From assembly GCA_964390555.1 (NCBI GenBank), contig CAYMJU010000086.1, positions 52,792 through 116,791 of the forward strand: a stretch of 64,000 bases of DNA. Direction: 5' to 3'. Shown piece by piece: positions 33,882 through 42,310 of the stretch (position 1 is the first letter of the stretch; every line of letters begins with the position of its first letter). The DNA is from CAVTWS01 sp964390555. Lineage in GTDB: Bacteria > Actinomycetota > Acidimicrobiia > Acidimicrobiales > SHLQ01. The translations under genes were made by a program, and so were the position numbers. Under the pieces are notes generated by a model. It did no database searches and had not been told where the DNA came from. It worked only from the letters and a program-made list of their open reading frames with translations.

Positions 33882-35345
33882 CCAGAGGAGTGATCGCTCT
33901 ACAGCACGCCTCCACTGCCGATGCGCGGCGTCGACGATCGAGCGGTCGGCTACGGGCTCGAACCGTGAGGCTGCGGACCATCGCTTCGCCACCTCGTCGG
34001 GGCTCGACCACACACCCGCTCCGAGGCCGGCGAGGTAGGCGGCGCCGAGCGCGGTCGTCTCGGATTCGGCGCTTCGGGTCACGCGAACGCCGACATGATC
34101 GGCCTGCAGCTGTAGTAGCAGGTCCATCACGGATGCACCGCCGTCGGCTCGCAGCTCGACGAGCGGTCGCCCGCTGGCGGCGATCATGGCCTCGACGACG
34201 TCGCGACATTGCATGGCGATCGACTCGACCACGGCCCGGGCCACGTGGGCTCGACTGGTTCCCCGGGTGATGCCGATGATCAGGCCGCGGGCACGGGGAT
34301 CCCACCACGGGCTACCGAGACCGGTGAATGCGGGGACGAAGACCACGCCGCCGGTGTCGCTGACCGACGACGCCAACGGACCCACCTCGGAGGCGTCATC
34401 GATCATGCCCAGGCCATCGCGCAGCCATTGGATGGCCGCGCCGGTCACGAACACTGCGCCTTCGAGGGCGTACACCGGTGTCGCGGAGCCGAGTTGCCAG
34501 GCGACGGTGGTCAACAGCCCGTCGACGGGGGCGGGCACGGTCGAACCGATGTTGGCCAGCACGAACGAACCGGTGCCGTAGGTGATCTTGGCCATGCCGA
34601 TCTCGAAGCACGCCTGGCCGAACAGCGCCGCCTGCTGGTCGCCGGCCACTCCCGTTATCGGGATACCGGCGGGGACGGGCAGGTCGTCGCCCGTCGCCCC
34701 GAACGAGCCCGACGACGGCCGTACCTCGGGCAGAGCCTGCTCGGGCACGCCGAAGCAGTCGAGCAGCTCGCCTGACCACCGCAGCCGGCCGATGTCGTAG
34801 AGCATGGTACGACTGGCATTGCTCGGGTCGGTCGCGTGGACGCCGCCGCCGGTGAGCTTCCAGATCAGCCAGCTGTCGATGGTGCCGATCCTCAGATCGG
34901 GATCGGCGGCCACGCCGCCAGCGGTGAGGAGCCACTCGATCTTTGTGGCGCTGAAGTATGGATCGAGGACCAATCCGGTTGTGGATCGCACGATAGGGAG
35001 CAGCCCGGCCGCGTCGAGCTGCTCGCACCGATCCGCCCCCCGGCGGTCCTGCCAGACGATCGCTCGGGCTCGCGGCCGACCGGTTCGGGCGTCCCACGTC
35101 ACGACGGTCTCGCGCTGGTCGGTGATCCCGATAGCGGCCACCGGTTCGGTCAGCTGGCCAGCCAGCTCGGTGAGCACCGACGTGACGGCGGACCAGATCT
35201 CGTCGGCGTCGTGCTCTACCCACCCCGGCCGGGGGAAGTACTGCGGGAACTCGGTGTAGGCGCGACCGACGATCCGGCCGGTTTCGTCGACCGCCAGGGC
35301 GCGCACGCCGGTGGTCCCCGCATCTATCGCCACGACCAGCCCCAC
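33864..35345 (-). CDS. glpK: glycerol kinase
   Basis: 493 residues, FGGY carbohydrate kinase at the usual glycerol kinase length (about 500). Seen: VVAIDAGTTGVRALAVDE at the N-terminus, ITDQRETVVTWDARTGRP near residue 80, AIVWQDRRGADRCEQL, DPYFSATKIEWLL near 128, and the late ADGGASVMDLLLQLQAD. It phosphorylates glycerol to sn-glycerol-3-phosphate with ATP. The GTG at 35345 follows TATCCT by 8 nt, fitting a leaderless message. The start is only 19 bp from the divergent pfk start. No glycerol-3-phosphate dehydrogenase or facilitator gene is near. Confidence 0.9.
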   Translation of the reverse strand: MGLVVAIDAGTTGVRALAVDETGRIVGRAYTEFPQYFPRPGWVEHDADEIWSAVTSVLTELAGQLTEPVAAIGITDQRETVVTWDARTGRPRARAIVWQDRRGADRCEQLDAAGLLPIVRSTTGLVLDPYFSATKIEWLLTAGGVAADPDLRIGTIDSWLIWKLTGGGVHATDPSNASRTMLYDIGRLRWSGELLDCFGVPEQALPEVRPSSGSFGATGDDLPVPAGIPITGVAGDQQAALFGQACFEIGMAKITYGTGSFVLANIGSTVPAPVDGLLTTVAWQLGSATPVYALEGAVFVTGAAIQWLRDGLGMIDDASEVGPLASSVSDTGGVVFVPAFTGLGSPWWDPRARGLIIGITRGTSRAHVARAVVESIAMQCRDVVEAMIAASGRPLVELRADGGASVMDLLLQLQADHVGVRVTRSAESETTALGAAYLAGLGAGVWSSPDEVAKRWSAASRFEPVADRSIVDAAHRQWRRAVERSLLWSVEDA

Positions 35346-35353
35346 GGACTGCC

Positions 35354-35359
35354 AGGATA
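35354..35359 (-). promoter_or_regulatory. candidate -10 box (TATCCT) for glpK
   Basis: On the minus strand TATCCT ends 8 nt before the glpK GTG. The overlapping plus-strand CAGGAT (35353-35358) lies 6 nt before the pfk GTG, so both divergent genes may use overlapping -10 boxes. Confidence 0.5.
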
Positions 35360-35364
35360 CGCGC

Positions 35365-36396
35365 GTGGTCAGAGTCGGAGTGTTGACGGGTGGGGGTGAC
35401 GCTCCAGGTCTGAACGCGGCGATCCGAGCCGTCGTCCGGCGCACGATCCGGATCCACGGCGGCGACGTAGTCGGTTTCCACGACGGTTGGCGGGGCGTGG
35501 TCGAGGGCCACCACCGCCCGCTCGACATCGATGCCTGCCGCGGCATCTTGCCACGCGGCGGCACGATCCTCGGAACGTCACGCGAGACCCCGTTCTCGCT
35601 TCCCGATGGGGTCGAACGGGCCCGCGTCGAGTTGGCGCGACTCGGGATCGACGGTGTAGTGGTGATCGGCGGCGAGGGCAGCCTCAGCGCCGCGCACGAG
35701 CTCCACCAGATCGGGTTCGACGTCGTCGGGGTGCCGAAGACGATCGACAACGACATCGCCGGCACCAACCGCACCTTCGGGTTTGACACCGCAGTGGGGG
35801 TGGCCGCCGAGGCCATCGATCGTCTCCACACCACCGCCGAGGCTCACGACCGTGTGATGGTCGTCGAAGTCATGGGCCGCCACGCCGGCCATATCGCCAT
35901 CTGGGCCGGGATCGCGGGTGGAGCAGCGGTCGTCCTCGGACCCGAGGAGCCCTTCGACATCGAGGCGGTGGCCGACACCCTCCGGCGCCGACACGAGAAC
36001 GGTCGGTGGGCGTCGGTCGGGGTGGTCGCCGAGGGTGCGTTCCCGGTGGACGGGACCATGCCGGCGCCGGTCTATGACGTCGACCAGTTCGGGCACCGGC
36101 GACTCGGCGGCATCGGGGTGGTGCTTGCCGACGAGATCCAGCGCCGCACCGGCTTCGAGACCCGGGTGACGATTCTCGGTCACGTCCAGCGCGGCGGCAC
36201 CCCGACGGCCTTCGACCGGGTGCTCGCCACGTGGTTCGGCGTGGTGGCCGCCGATGCCGTGGCCGAGGGCGACTTCGGCACCATGACCGCATACCGCAAC
36301 GGACTGGTGGTCAGGTTGCCCCTGGCCGAGGCCCACGGGCAGATCCGGCTGGTCGCGCCCGAGCTGCTCGACGTCGCCCGCACCTTCCTGGCCTAG
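35365..36396 (+). CDS. pfkA: 6-phosphofructokinase (group III type)
   Basis: 343 residues. Seen: VGVLTGGGDAPGLNAAIRAV at the N-terminus, VVIGGEGSLSAAHEL (E104, G105), VPKTIDNDIAGTNRTFGFDT with K125 and the catalytic Asp, EVMGRHAGHIA near 171, and HVQRGGTPTAFDRVLA near 273. It phosphorylates fructose-6-phosphate in glycolysis. Gly in GGEGS points to ATP use, while Lys in PKTIDND is the residue found in PPi-dependent and group III enzymes; actinobacterial ATP-PFKs share this mix. GTG start 19 bp from the divergent glpK start. Confidence 0.88.
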   Translation: MVRVGVLTGGGDAPGLNAAIRAVVRRTIRIHGGDVVGFHDGWRGVVEGHHRPLDIDACRGILPRGGTILGTSRETPFSLPDGVERARVELARLGIDGVVVIGGEGSLSAAHELHQIGFDVVGVPKTIDNDIAGTNRTFGFDTAVGVAAEAIDRLHTTAEAHDRVMVVEVMGRHAGHIAIWAGIAGGAAVVLGPEEPFDIEAVADTLRRRHENGRWASVGVVAEGAFPVDGTMPAPVYDVDQFGHRRLGGIGVVLADEIQRRTGFETRVTILGHVQRGGTPTAFDRVLATWFGVVAADAVAEGDFGTMTAYRNGLVVRLPLAEAHGQIRLVAPELLDVARTFLA

Positions 36397-36407
36397 AGAT
36401 CCGCGAG

Positions 36408-36434
36408 GTCAGTCGCAGCACGGTGCTGGCTGAC
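36408..36434. terminator. hairpin between convergent pfk and lpqB-like genes
   Basis: GTCAG-N3-CAGCA, loop CGG, TGCTG-G-CTGAC: two 5-bp stems with an internal loop in the 107-bp gap between convergent genes. No U-tract. Confidence 0.55.
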
Positions 36435-36503
36435 GGTGTAGGGCCTCGGCTTCGCCGCAACCACTGCCTCTATTCGTTCCGCACGACCGAACGCCGCCGA
36501 CGA

Positions 36504-37172
36504 TCAGATCGGGGCGGCAGTTGTCGTGTTCGGCGGCTCGACCTGAACCAGCGGATCGAGCGACGCGTAGTCGGCTCGTGACACCACTCGCTTGGTGAGC
36601 CCCCCGTCGATCGGGACTTCGATCAGGTCCTCGGTCGGGCCGATCGTGAATTGGACGCTGAGCACGCCCTCCACCTCGACCGCGGTGAAGACCATCTGGG
36701 CGAACGTCTGCTTCAACAGCTCGCCTTCGAGCGGGGGCAACCCTTCTAGGTGGAGCGTGGCCAACCCGCCGTCGAGCGTCACGTCTATCGCCGACAAAGC
36801 CTCAAGACCGGTCAACTGGGACACCAGTCCTGACTCGAACTCGGCCTCGAGGACCGGCTCGAACAGCTCGTTCAGCGCGGTGGTCAAGCCGTCGTCGGTG
36901 ACTGCCCGCGGCACCTCCTCGAGCACGGTCCGGCCGCCCTCGAGCACCGCGGGGCGAACGAGCCAGACGTCAGCGGACTCCGGCAGGACCGGGCCACCGG
37001 TCCCGCGAACGTCTACCGGGCCGGCGGGATCGGGTGGTGTCGGGCGCAGGCTCTCGGGCAGCTCGTCATCATCGAACTCGGTGGCGACCTCGTCGATCGG
37101 GACGCCGCACGCGACCGCGACGACCGCGAGGATCGCGGCGATCGTCGCCAGGCGCCGCCGGCGGCGGTTCAC
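36504..37172 (-). CDS. LpqB-like GerMN-domain lipoprotein
   Basis: 222 residues. The N-terminus has an Arg-rich n-region, a hydrophobic AAILAVVAVAC ending in Cys (lipobox AVAC) near residue 22, and an acidic linker. The C-terminal GerMN-type domain includes LTTALNELFEPVLEAEF and LLKQTFAQMVFTAVEVEGV. It follows the MtrB-like kinase with a 4-nt overlap, the gene order of mtrA-mtrB-lpqB, where LpqB modulates MtrB outside the membrane. It is much shorter than mycobacterial LpqB (it lacks the beta-propeller part), so it is a minimal version. Confidence 0.8.
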   Translation of the reverse strand: MNRRRRRLATIAAILAVVAVACGVPIDEVATEFDDDELPESLRPTPPDPAGPVDVRGTGGPVLPESADVWLVRPAVLEGGRTVLEEVPRAVTDDGLTTALNELFEPVLEAEFESGLVSQLTGLEALSAIDVTLDGGLATLHLEGLPPLEGELLKQTFAQMVFTAVEVEGVLSVQFTIGPTEDLIEVPIDGGLTKRVVSRADYASLDPLVQVEPPNTTTAAPI

Positions 37173-38614
37173 TGCTCGCTCCTACGGATGGGCAGGGCCA
37201 CCACGAATCGGCTGCCCGACTGTCCGTCGCTGCGATCCTCCACCCACACCTGGCCGCCGTGGAGGTTGACGTCTTCCGCGACCAAGGACAACCCGAGCCC
37301 GACCCCCGTGTCGCCGCCGCGACGGCTGCCGGCGCTGCCCCGGGAGAACCGGTCGAAGATCAGCTCCCGCTCGTCGATGAGCACGCCCGGCCCCAGGTCT
37401 TCGACGGCGATCCGGAGCTCGCGGTCGTTATGGCTGAGTTCGACCCGGGTGGCGCCTCCGGCGTACTTTCGGGCGTTGCCGAGCAAGTTCGACATCACCC
37501 GGCCGAGTCGACGCTTGTCGGCCCGGATCACCAGCTCGTCGAGCGCGCTCGTGAGTTCTACCGGGACGTGCCGGCTGCCCTCGTGGCGCAACACCTGGCG
37601 GATGAATTCGATGACCAGGAGGTTGTCGAGCTCGAGGCGAGCGGTGCCCACGTCGAACCGTGAGATCTCGAGCAGGTCCTGGACCAGGTTGGTGAAGCGG
37701 TCGATGTCCGATGCCAGCAGGTCGAGCGCGGTGACGGCCCGGGCCGGCAGGGCGTCGCGCGAGTTCTCGAGCACTGCGATCGACGCAGTGAGGGTCATCA
37801 GTGGTGACCGCAGTTCGTGGCTCACCTCGCTGGCGAAACGACCGTCGCGCTGGATGCGCTGTTCGAGCGCCTGGGCCATGTCGTTGAACCCGGTGACCAG
37901 TCGAGCGAGATCGCGATCGTGGGGCGGATCGATGCGGGTATCGAGCCGGCCGTCAGCGATCAGTCGCGAGGCCTCGCTGACCTTGGTGAGAGGCAGGAGG
38001 GTGCGGCGACTGAACCAGTAGCCGAGAGCCGCCGCCAACAGCGTGGCCCCGGCCGTCGATGCGAGGAGGATCACGCTCAGGACGTGCAGGGTCGAGTCGG
38101 TCTCGCGGAGGCTGACGGCCTCGTAGTAGGTGGCCTCGATCTCGCCCGCGAGCGGCACGCCGATGATCAACGCCGGCGAACCGTCGACGTGGGCGCGGAT
38201 GCGCCCGGCGCGCCGGTCACCTTCGACGATGTCCACCAGGCTCAACGGCACGTCGTCTCGGTCGAAAACCAGCTGGTTCCGGGCGACCCATTGCCCGCCT
38301 ACGAGGACTGCCGGCTCGGCACCGTAGGACGTGTTGAGTTGGGTGACCAGATCCTCGAGCTGAGTGAGGTTGTTCCGGGCAGTCTCGGCGTTGCGCAAGG
38401 CGAACTCGGTCGCGCCGCTCTCGCGGTCATCGACGAGCACCTCACGTGACACGGCAAGGGTCACCACGCTCAGAGTGCCTGCGGTAAGCAGCGTTCCAAC
38501 GGCGAACGAGATCGTGATGCGGGCCCGCAGCCCCAAGCGCACCGCTCGAGACAGGGCCCGTCTTAGCAGGCTCTTGCGGCGCGGGCCGTCGCCGCGAATG
38601 GGCCGCGGCTTCAC
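37169..38614 (-). CDS. mtrB: MtrB-like sensor histidine kinase
   Basis: 481 residues. Basic N-terminus, TM1 ITISFAVGTLLTAGTLSVV near residue 35, an extracytoplasmic sensor of about 120 residues, TM2 VILLASTAGATLLAAALGYW near 183, HAMP (LTKVSEASRLIADGRLDTRI), HisKA with SHELRSPLMTL (phospho-His near 265), and HATPase_c: NLLGNARKYA (N-box), DLGPGVL, GGDTGVGLGLSLV. Membrane kinase for the MtrA-like regulator, which in actinobacteria controls cell wall hydrolases and division. GTG start overlaps the regulator stop (GTGA). The stop overlaps the lipoprotein ATG. Confidence 0.88.
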   Translation of the reverse strand: MKPRPIRGDGPRRKSLLRRALSRAVRLGLRARITISFAVGTLLTAGTLSVVTLAVSREVLVDDRESGATEFALRNAETARNNLTQLEDLVTQLNTSYGAEPAVLVGGQWVARNQLVFDRDDVPLSLVDIVEGDRRAGRIRAHVDGSPALIIGVPLAGEIEATYYEAVSLRETDSTLHVLSVILLASTAGATLLAAALGYWFSRRTLLPLTKVSEASRLIADGRLDTRIDPPHDRDLARLVTGFNDMAQALEQRIQRDGRFASEVSHELRSPLMTLTASIAVLENSRDALPARAVTALDLLASDIDRFTNLVQDLLEISRFDVGTARLELDNLLVIEFIRQVLRHEGSRHVPVELTSALDELVIRADKRRLGRVMSNLLGNARKYAGGATRVELSHNDRELRIAVEDLGPGVLIDERELIFDRFSRGSAGSRRGGDTGVGLGLSLVAEDVNLHGGQVWVEDRSDGQSGSRFVVALPIRRSEQ

Positions 38615-39291
38615 GCCTGGATCTTGTACCCGAGCCCGCGGACGGTCACTACGTGCCGGGGGTTGGCCGGGTCGACTTCGATCTTGGTGCGCAGCCGACG
38701 CATGTGAACGTCGACCAACCGTCCGTCGCCGAAGTAGCCGTACCCCCACACCTTTTCCAGCAGGACTTCGCGGCTGAAGACCCGCCCGGGAGACGAGCCC
38801 ATCTCGACCAGCAACCGGAACTCGGTCTTGGTGAGGTGGATCTCGCGGTCGGCGATCTTGACCGAGCCCTGGTCGGGGTAGATCTCGAGGTCCCCGAACA
38901 CGAGGTGTGATTGTCCGGGCTCGATGCTGCGGGCCCGACGCAACAGCGCGCGGATTCGGGCCGACAGCTCCTTCGGAGCGAACGGCTTGGTGAGGTAGTC
39001 GTCGGCCCCGGCTTCGAGGCCGGCCACGATGTCGTGGGTGTCGTTGCGTGCGGTCACCATGACGATCGGTACATCGCTCGACCGCCGGATCGATCGGCAT
39101 ACCTCGAAGCCGTCGATACCGGGGAGCATGATGTCGATCAGCACGACGTCGGCCGGGTTGCGGCGGAAACGCTCGAGGGCGTCCTCGCCATCGGAGGCCT
39201 CGGCGACCTCCCATCCCTCGTCTTCGAGGGCCAGGCGCACCGCGGTCCGGATCCGTTCATCGTCTTCGACGGTGAGTATCCGCGTACCCAT
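38611..39291 (-). CDS. mtrA: MtrA-like OmpR-family response regulator
   Basis: 226 residues. Receiver domain: ILTVEDDERIRTAV (acid pocket), phospho-Asp in VLIDIMLPG near residue 52, T in VMVTARNDT, and K in DDYLTKPFAPKEL. C-terminal winged helix: LTKTEFRLLVEMGSSPGRVF, REVLLEKVWGYGYFGDGRLV, and VDVHMRRLRTKIEVDP. Sequence style is close to MtrA. The ATG at 39291 is preceded by AGGAGCAG, so an in-frame ATG 66 nt further up was not used. First of the mtrA-mtrB-lpqB-like run, 65 bp after the inositol-monophosphatase gene. Confidence 0.9.
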   Translation of the reverse strand: MGTRILTVEDDERIRTAVRLALEDEGWEVAEASDGEDALERFRRNPADVVLIDIMLPGIDGFEVCRSIRRSSDVPIVMVTARNDTHDIVAGLEAGADDYLTKPFAPKELSARIRALLRRARSIEPGQSHLVFGDLEIYPDQGSVKIADREIHLTKTEFRLLVEMGSSPGRVFSREVLLEKVWGYGYFGDGRLVDVHMRRLRTKIEVDPANPRHVVTVRGLGYKIQA

Positions 39292-39356
39292 GGGCTGCTC
39301 CTGTCGTGCGGTGCCCGCGGGGCCCGCTGGCGCCGGGCCAGCATTGGTCACCGGGA

Positions 39357-40151
39357 TCATCTGGCGACCAGCTGCTTGAGCGCATCGTACAGCGCCGGCG
39401 TACACGCCAGGACCGAGCCTTGCCGGGCCTGCTCGTGCACCAGTCCGGTGACGATCGCTCCGGCCTCGATGGCGATGAGCTCGCCCGCCGCGACGTCCCA
39501 GGCGTTGATGCCGAGCTCGAAGTAGGCATCGACTCGGCCGCACGCCACCGAGCACATGTCCACGGCCGCGCTTCCCATCCGGCGGATGTCGCGGACAAGC
39601 GGCAACAGCTCGACCAACAGCTCGGCTTGTCGTCGCCGTCGTTCGGGGTCGTAGCCGAATCCGGTGGCGACGAGGCTCCGGCCGAGCTCGGTCGTCGCGC
39701 TGACGCAGATGGTCTGGCCGTTCCGGGTCGCACCGAGGCCCCGACCGGCGGCGAACAGCTCGGCGTGGCTCGGGTCGCACACGGCGGCCGCGACCAGCTC
39801 GCCTTGGGCTGCCGCGGCGATCGAGACGCTCCAGCCCGGATGGCCATAGACGAAGTTGGTCGTCCCGTCGATCGGGTCGACGAGCCACTCCACGCCGCTG
39901 GTCCCGCGGATCGAGGTTCCTTCCTCGCCCACGATCGCGTCGTCGGGGCGGGCGTCGAGGATCTGCCCCACGATGAACGTTTCGGCCCACCGGTCGACTT
40001 CGGTCACGAGATCGACCGGTGACGACTTGCTCTCGACGATCACCGCGCCGCTTCGGCGGCGGCGGTCGGCCTCGCCGGCGGTGACCGATGCGATCCGTGC
40101 GGCCAGGTCACGGAGCGCGCCGGGTGTCGAGTTCGACGGATCGGCGGTCAC
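39357..40151 (-). CDS. inositol monophosphatase family protein
   Basis: 264 residues. Seen: VGEEGTS (metal Glu), EWLVDPIDGTTNFVYGHPGW (the DPIDGT metal motif, near residue 87), and the C-terminal INAWDVAAGELIAIEAGA (WDxAAG, metal Asp). A Mg-dependent Li-sensitive phosphatase for inositol-1-phosphate, histidinol-phosphate or similar. Next to PIM-type mannosyl genes, inositol for phosphatidylinositol is a sensible role, though histidinol-phosphatase or a CysQ-type activity cannot be excluded. GTG start overlaps the upstream membrane-protein stop (GTGA). Confidence 0.87.
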   Translation of the reverse strand: MTADPSNSTPGALRDLAARIASVTAGEADRRRRSGAVIVESKSSPVDLVTEVDRWAETFIVGQILDARPDDAIVGEEGTSIRGTSGVEWLVDPIDGTTNFVYGHPGWSVSIAAAAQGELVAAAVCDPSHAELFAAGRGLGATRNGQTICVSATTELGRSLVATGFGYDPERRRRQAELLVELLPLVRDIRRMGSAAVDMCSVACGRVDAYFELGINAWDVAAGELIAIEAGAIVTGLVHEQARQGSVLACTPALYDALKQLVAR

Positions 40152-40456
40152 GATGACCGAGTCGACGAGCGGCGACGATCGCGTTCCTGGATCGAGCGCC
40201 ACTCGGCCATCGATTGCAGCGTCAGGTTCACGATGACGGCAACGCCCGCGGCCGCGCCGAGCGCGCCGACGAGAGTTCCGGTGGCTGACGCCGCGCTGCT
40301 GTCGTAGAGCAGGTCGATGACCGCGTAACCGATGAGACCGCCGCACGCCCCGGCGATGAGGATGGCCAAGACGGCGAGTGCCCGGGCACCTACCGACGGT
40401 GCCGCGGAGGCCGGCGGCTCTGGACGACGTCGGTCGTCGCGCGGTACAGGGTTCAC
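40148..40456 (-). CDS. small two-TM membrane protein
   Basis: 102 residues: a Pro/Arg-rich start (VNPVPRDDRRRPEPPAS), two membrane spans (ALAVLAILIAGACGGLIGYA and TLVGALGAAAGVAVIVNLTL), and a charged tail SIQERDRRRSSTRSS. Function not recognised. TAACCT lies 8 nt before the GTG start (leaderless type). It heads a minus-strand unit with the inositol monophosphatase gene and is divergent from the mannosyltransferase gene. Confidence 0.72.
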   Translation of the reverse strand: MNPVPRDDRRRPEPPASAAPSVGARALAVLAILIAGACGGLIGYAVIDLLYDSSAASATGTLVGALGAAAGVAVIVNLTLQSMAEWRSIQERDRRRSSTRSS

Positions 40457-40464
40457 GACCCACG

Positions 40465-40470
40465 AGGTTA
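40465..40470 (-). promoter_or_regulatory. candidate -10 box (TAACCT), leaderless
   Basis: Minus-strand TAACCT ends 8 nt before the GTG at 40456, with no Shine-Dalgarno. Confidence 0.5.
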
Positions 40471-40510
40471 GCGATGCCGAAGCTGTCACCGGTCGGGGGT
40501 GCTTCACCTC

Positions 40511-40516
40511 TACCAT
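40511..40516 (+). promoter_or_regulatory. candidate -10 box (TACCAT), leaderless
   Basis: TACCAT ends 8 nt before the ATG at 40525. With 40465-40470 it forms a divergent leaderless pair in a 68-bp spacer. Confidence 0.5.
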
Positions 40517-40524
40517 CTCGTCGC

Positions 40525-41268
40525 ATGGGTGTCCTCGTCGTATTGCCGACGTATCAGGAGGCCGAGAACATCGAGGTCGTCCTCCGGGCGGTACGAGGTG
40601 TGCTCGTCGACGCAACAGTGCTCGTGGTCGACGACGCGAGCCCCGACGGCACCGCTGACATAGCCGACCGGCTCCGCGCCGAGCTCGGCCAGATCGAGGT
40701 CTTGCGACGCCCGGGCAAGGCCGGCTTGGGAAGCGCCTACCGAGCGGGCTTTCGATGGGGGCTCGATCGCGGGGCGACGGTGATGATCGAGATGGACTCG
40801 GATCTTTCCCATGATCCGGCCGCTCTCCCGGACCTCGTCGCGGGGGTTCGAGATGCGGGCGCGGCGCTGGCTATCGGGAGTCGTTACGTGCCTCACGGAT
40901 CGATTCCGAACTGGAAATGGCACCGCCGCCAGCTCTCGCGCTGGGGGAATCGCTACGCCGCCGCCGTGCTCGGTCTCGCCGTCACCGACGCCACGTCGGG
41001 TTTTCGCGCCTACTCGCGGCAGGCGATCGAAGCGATCGATCTCGATGCGGTCCGCGCCGACGGCTACGGGTTCCAGATCGAGATGGCCTATCAGGTGCAC
41101 CGGGCCGGACTCGGTATCGTCGAACTCCCGATCAGCTTCAGCGACCGCCAGCGAGGCGAGTCGAAGATGTCCTGGCACATCATCCACGAGGCCCTCCTGC
41201 TCGTGACCTGGTGGGGCATACGCGACCGGGTGCTGCGCCGTGGCCGCCGGCCACGAGTTCTGATCTAG
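40525..41268 (+). CDS. ppm1: polyprenol-phosphate mannose synthase (GT2)
   Basis: 247 residues, GT-A fold. Seen: VVLPTYQEAENIEVVL at the N-terminus, VVDDASPDGTADIADRL near residue 34, EMDSDLSHDP (DxD metal motif) near 90, and FSDRQRGESKMSWHIIHEAL near 210. The family makes polyprenyl-phosphate mannose from GDP-mannose for outer-leaflet mannosylation of lipoglycans and proteins. There are no C-terminal membrane spans, as in the catalytic domain of mycobacterial Ppm1. Leaderless-type start (TACCAT, 8 nt). It fits with PimB' and inositol phosphatase genes in the region. Confidence 0.85.
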   Translation: MGVLVVLPTYQEAENIEVVLRAVRGVLVDATVLVVDDASPDGTADIADRLRAELGQIEVLRRPGKAGLGSAYRAGFRWGLDRGATVMIEMDSDLSHDPAALPDLVAGVRDAGAALAIGSRYVPHGSIPNWKWHRRQLSRWGNRYAAAVLGLAVTDATSGFRAYSRQAIEAIDLDAVRADGYGFQIEMAYQVHRAGLGIVELPISFSDRQRGESKMSWHIIHEALLLVTWWGIRDRVLRRGRRPRVLI

Positions 41269-41404
41269 AGCCCGGCGGGGACGCCACCCGGCGATACCGC
41301 GCTCCTGGTCGCCTTGCCGCTAGGGGACGCACATGGGGTTCGAAACGCGCCCGATGACCCGCGTTCGGGTACAGCGGAGTGCGATACTCGTCGATAGAAG
41401 CACC

Positions 41405-42244
41405 ATGACCGACTCGACCGCCCTCGTCGCACCGTTGCGCCTCGGCCACCTGTTGGTCGAGGCGCGCGAGGCGCTCGGTGCCACGCTCGAAGAATTGGCC
41501 GAGCGCTCTGGACGTTTCTCCCGCAACCAGCTCGACGATGCCGAGCACGGGCGTCTCGCGCTCGACGATCCCACGATCGAGGCACTGATCGCGGCCTACG
41601 GGATCGAGCCCGGGACACTCGTGCCGGATCGCGCCCGACTCGTCATCGACCTCGACGAAGGTCGCTTGGCGATCGAAGCCGGCGACGCGTCGGTCGACGA
41701 GATCGAGCTTGACGATGCACCGTCGGTCGACGAGGTGCTCAGCCGGTACCTCGGGCTCGTCTACGCCATCCGCGACTTGCCGATCGGGTCGTTCATCAAG
41801 CTTCGCGACCTCGATCTCCAGGTCCTGGGCGCCGCCCTGCAGCTTCAGGAAGCCGAGGTCCAACGGCGGCTCCTGTCCTTGATCGACAACGCCTCCCCGG
41901 ATGTCCAGCGAAGCGAGTCGTTGTTCCGTCGCCGCCTGCTCGTCCCCGTGGCGGGGGTGCTGCTCGGCGTGACGGCGGTCGGGTCCATCGTGCTCGTGCA
42001 GGGCGGCGACGACCCGGTACCGCCGGCAACCAGCGCCCCGGTCGTGGAGATCGGCGGCGCGGCCACCGTCGAGCGGCCGGCGGCCAACCCGCCGACGGTC
42101 GAGTTGGTGCCGGCCACCGTCGTCGAACGCGACCTGGCTGACGACGCACCGAACTTCGGATCATCGCTGTCCCCCGGCGGCTACCTCGTGGACACCAGCG
42201 AGGGTCCCGTCGAGCTCGTCGATCCCCAAGTCGTCGAGCGCTAG
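41405..42244 (+). CDS. membrane-anchored XRE-type HTH protein
   Basis: 279 residues. N-terminal HTH: LLVEAREALGATLEELAERS then GRFSRNQLDDAEHGRLALDD (residues ~15-55). A middle acidic alpha region (SVDEVLSRYLGLVYAIRDLP), then a single TM LLVPVAGVLLGVTAVGSIVL near 185, and a Pro/Thr/Val-rich external tail (VPPATSAPVVEIGG). The HTH-TM-extracytoplasmic order recalls RodZ, but length and sequence do not prove it. ATG at 41405. Could couple an external or envelope cue to DNA or cytoskeleton binding. Confidence 0.75.
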   Translation: MTDSTALVAPLRLGHLLVEAREALGATLEELAERSGRFSRNQLDDAEHGRLALDDPTIEALIAAYGIEPGTLVPDRARLVIDLDEGRLAIEAGDASVDEIELDDAPSVDEVLSRYLGLVYAIRDLPIGSFIKLRDLDLQVLGAALQLQEAEVQRRLLSLIDNASPDVQRSESLFRRRLLVPVAGVLLGVTAVGSIVLVQGGDDPVPPATSAPVVEIGGAATVERPAANPPTVELVPATVVERDLADDAPNFGSSLSPGGYLVDTSEGPVELVDPQVVER

Positions 42245-42310
42245 GCCTCCTCGGGGTGCGTGGGGGCCCGGCCCCAGCGAAGGAGGCGTGAGCGCTGTCA
42301 GACTGGGACC

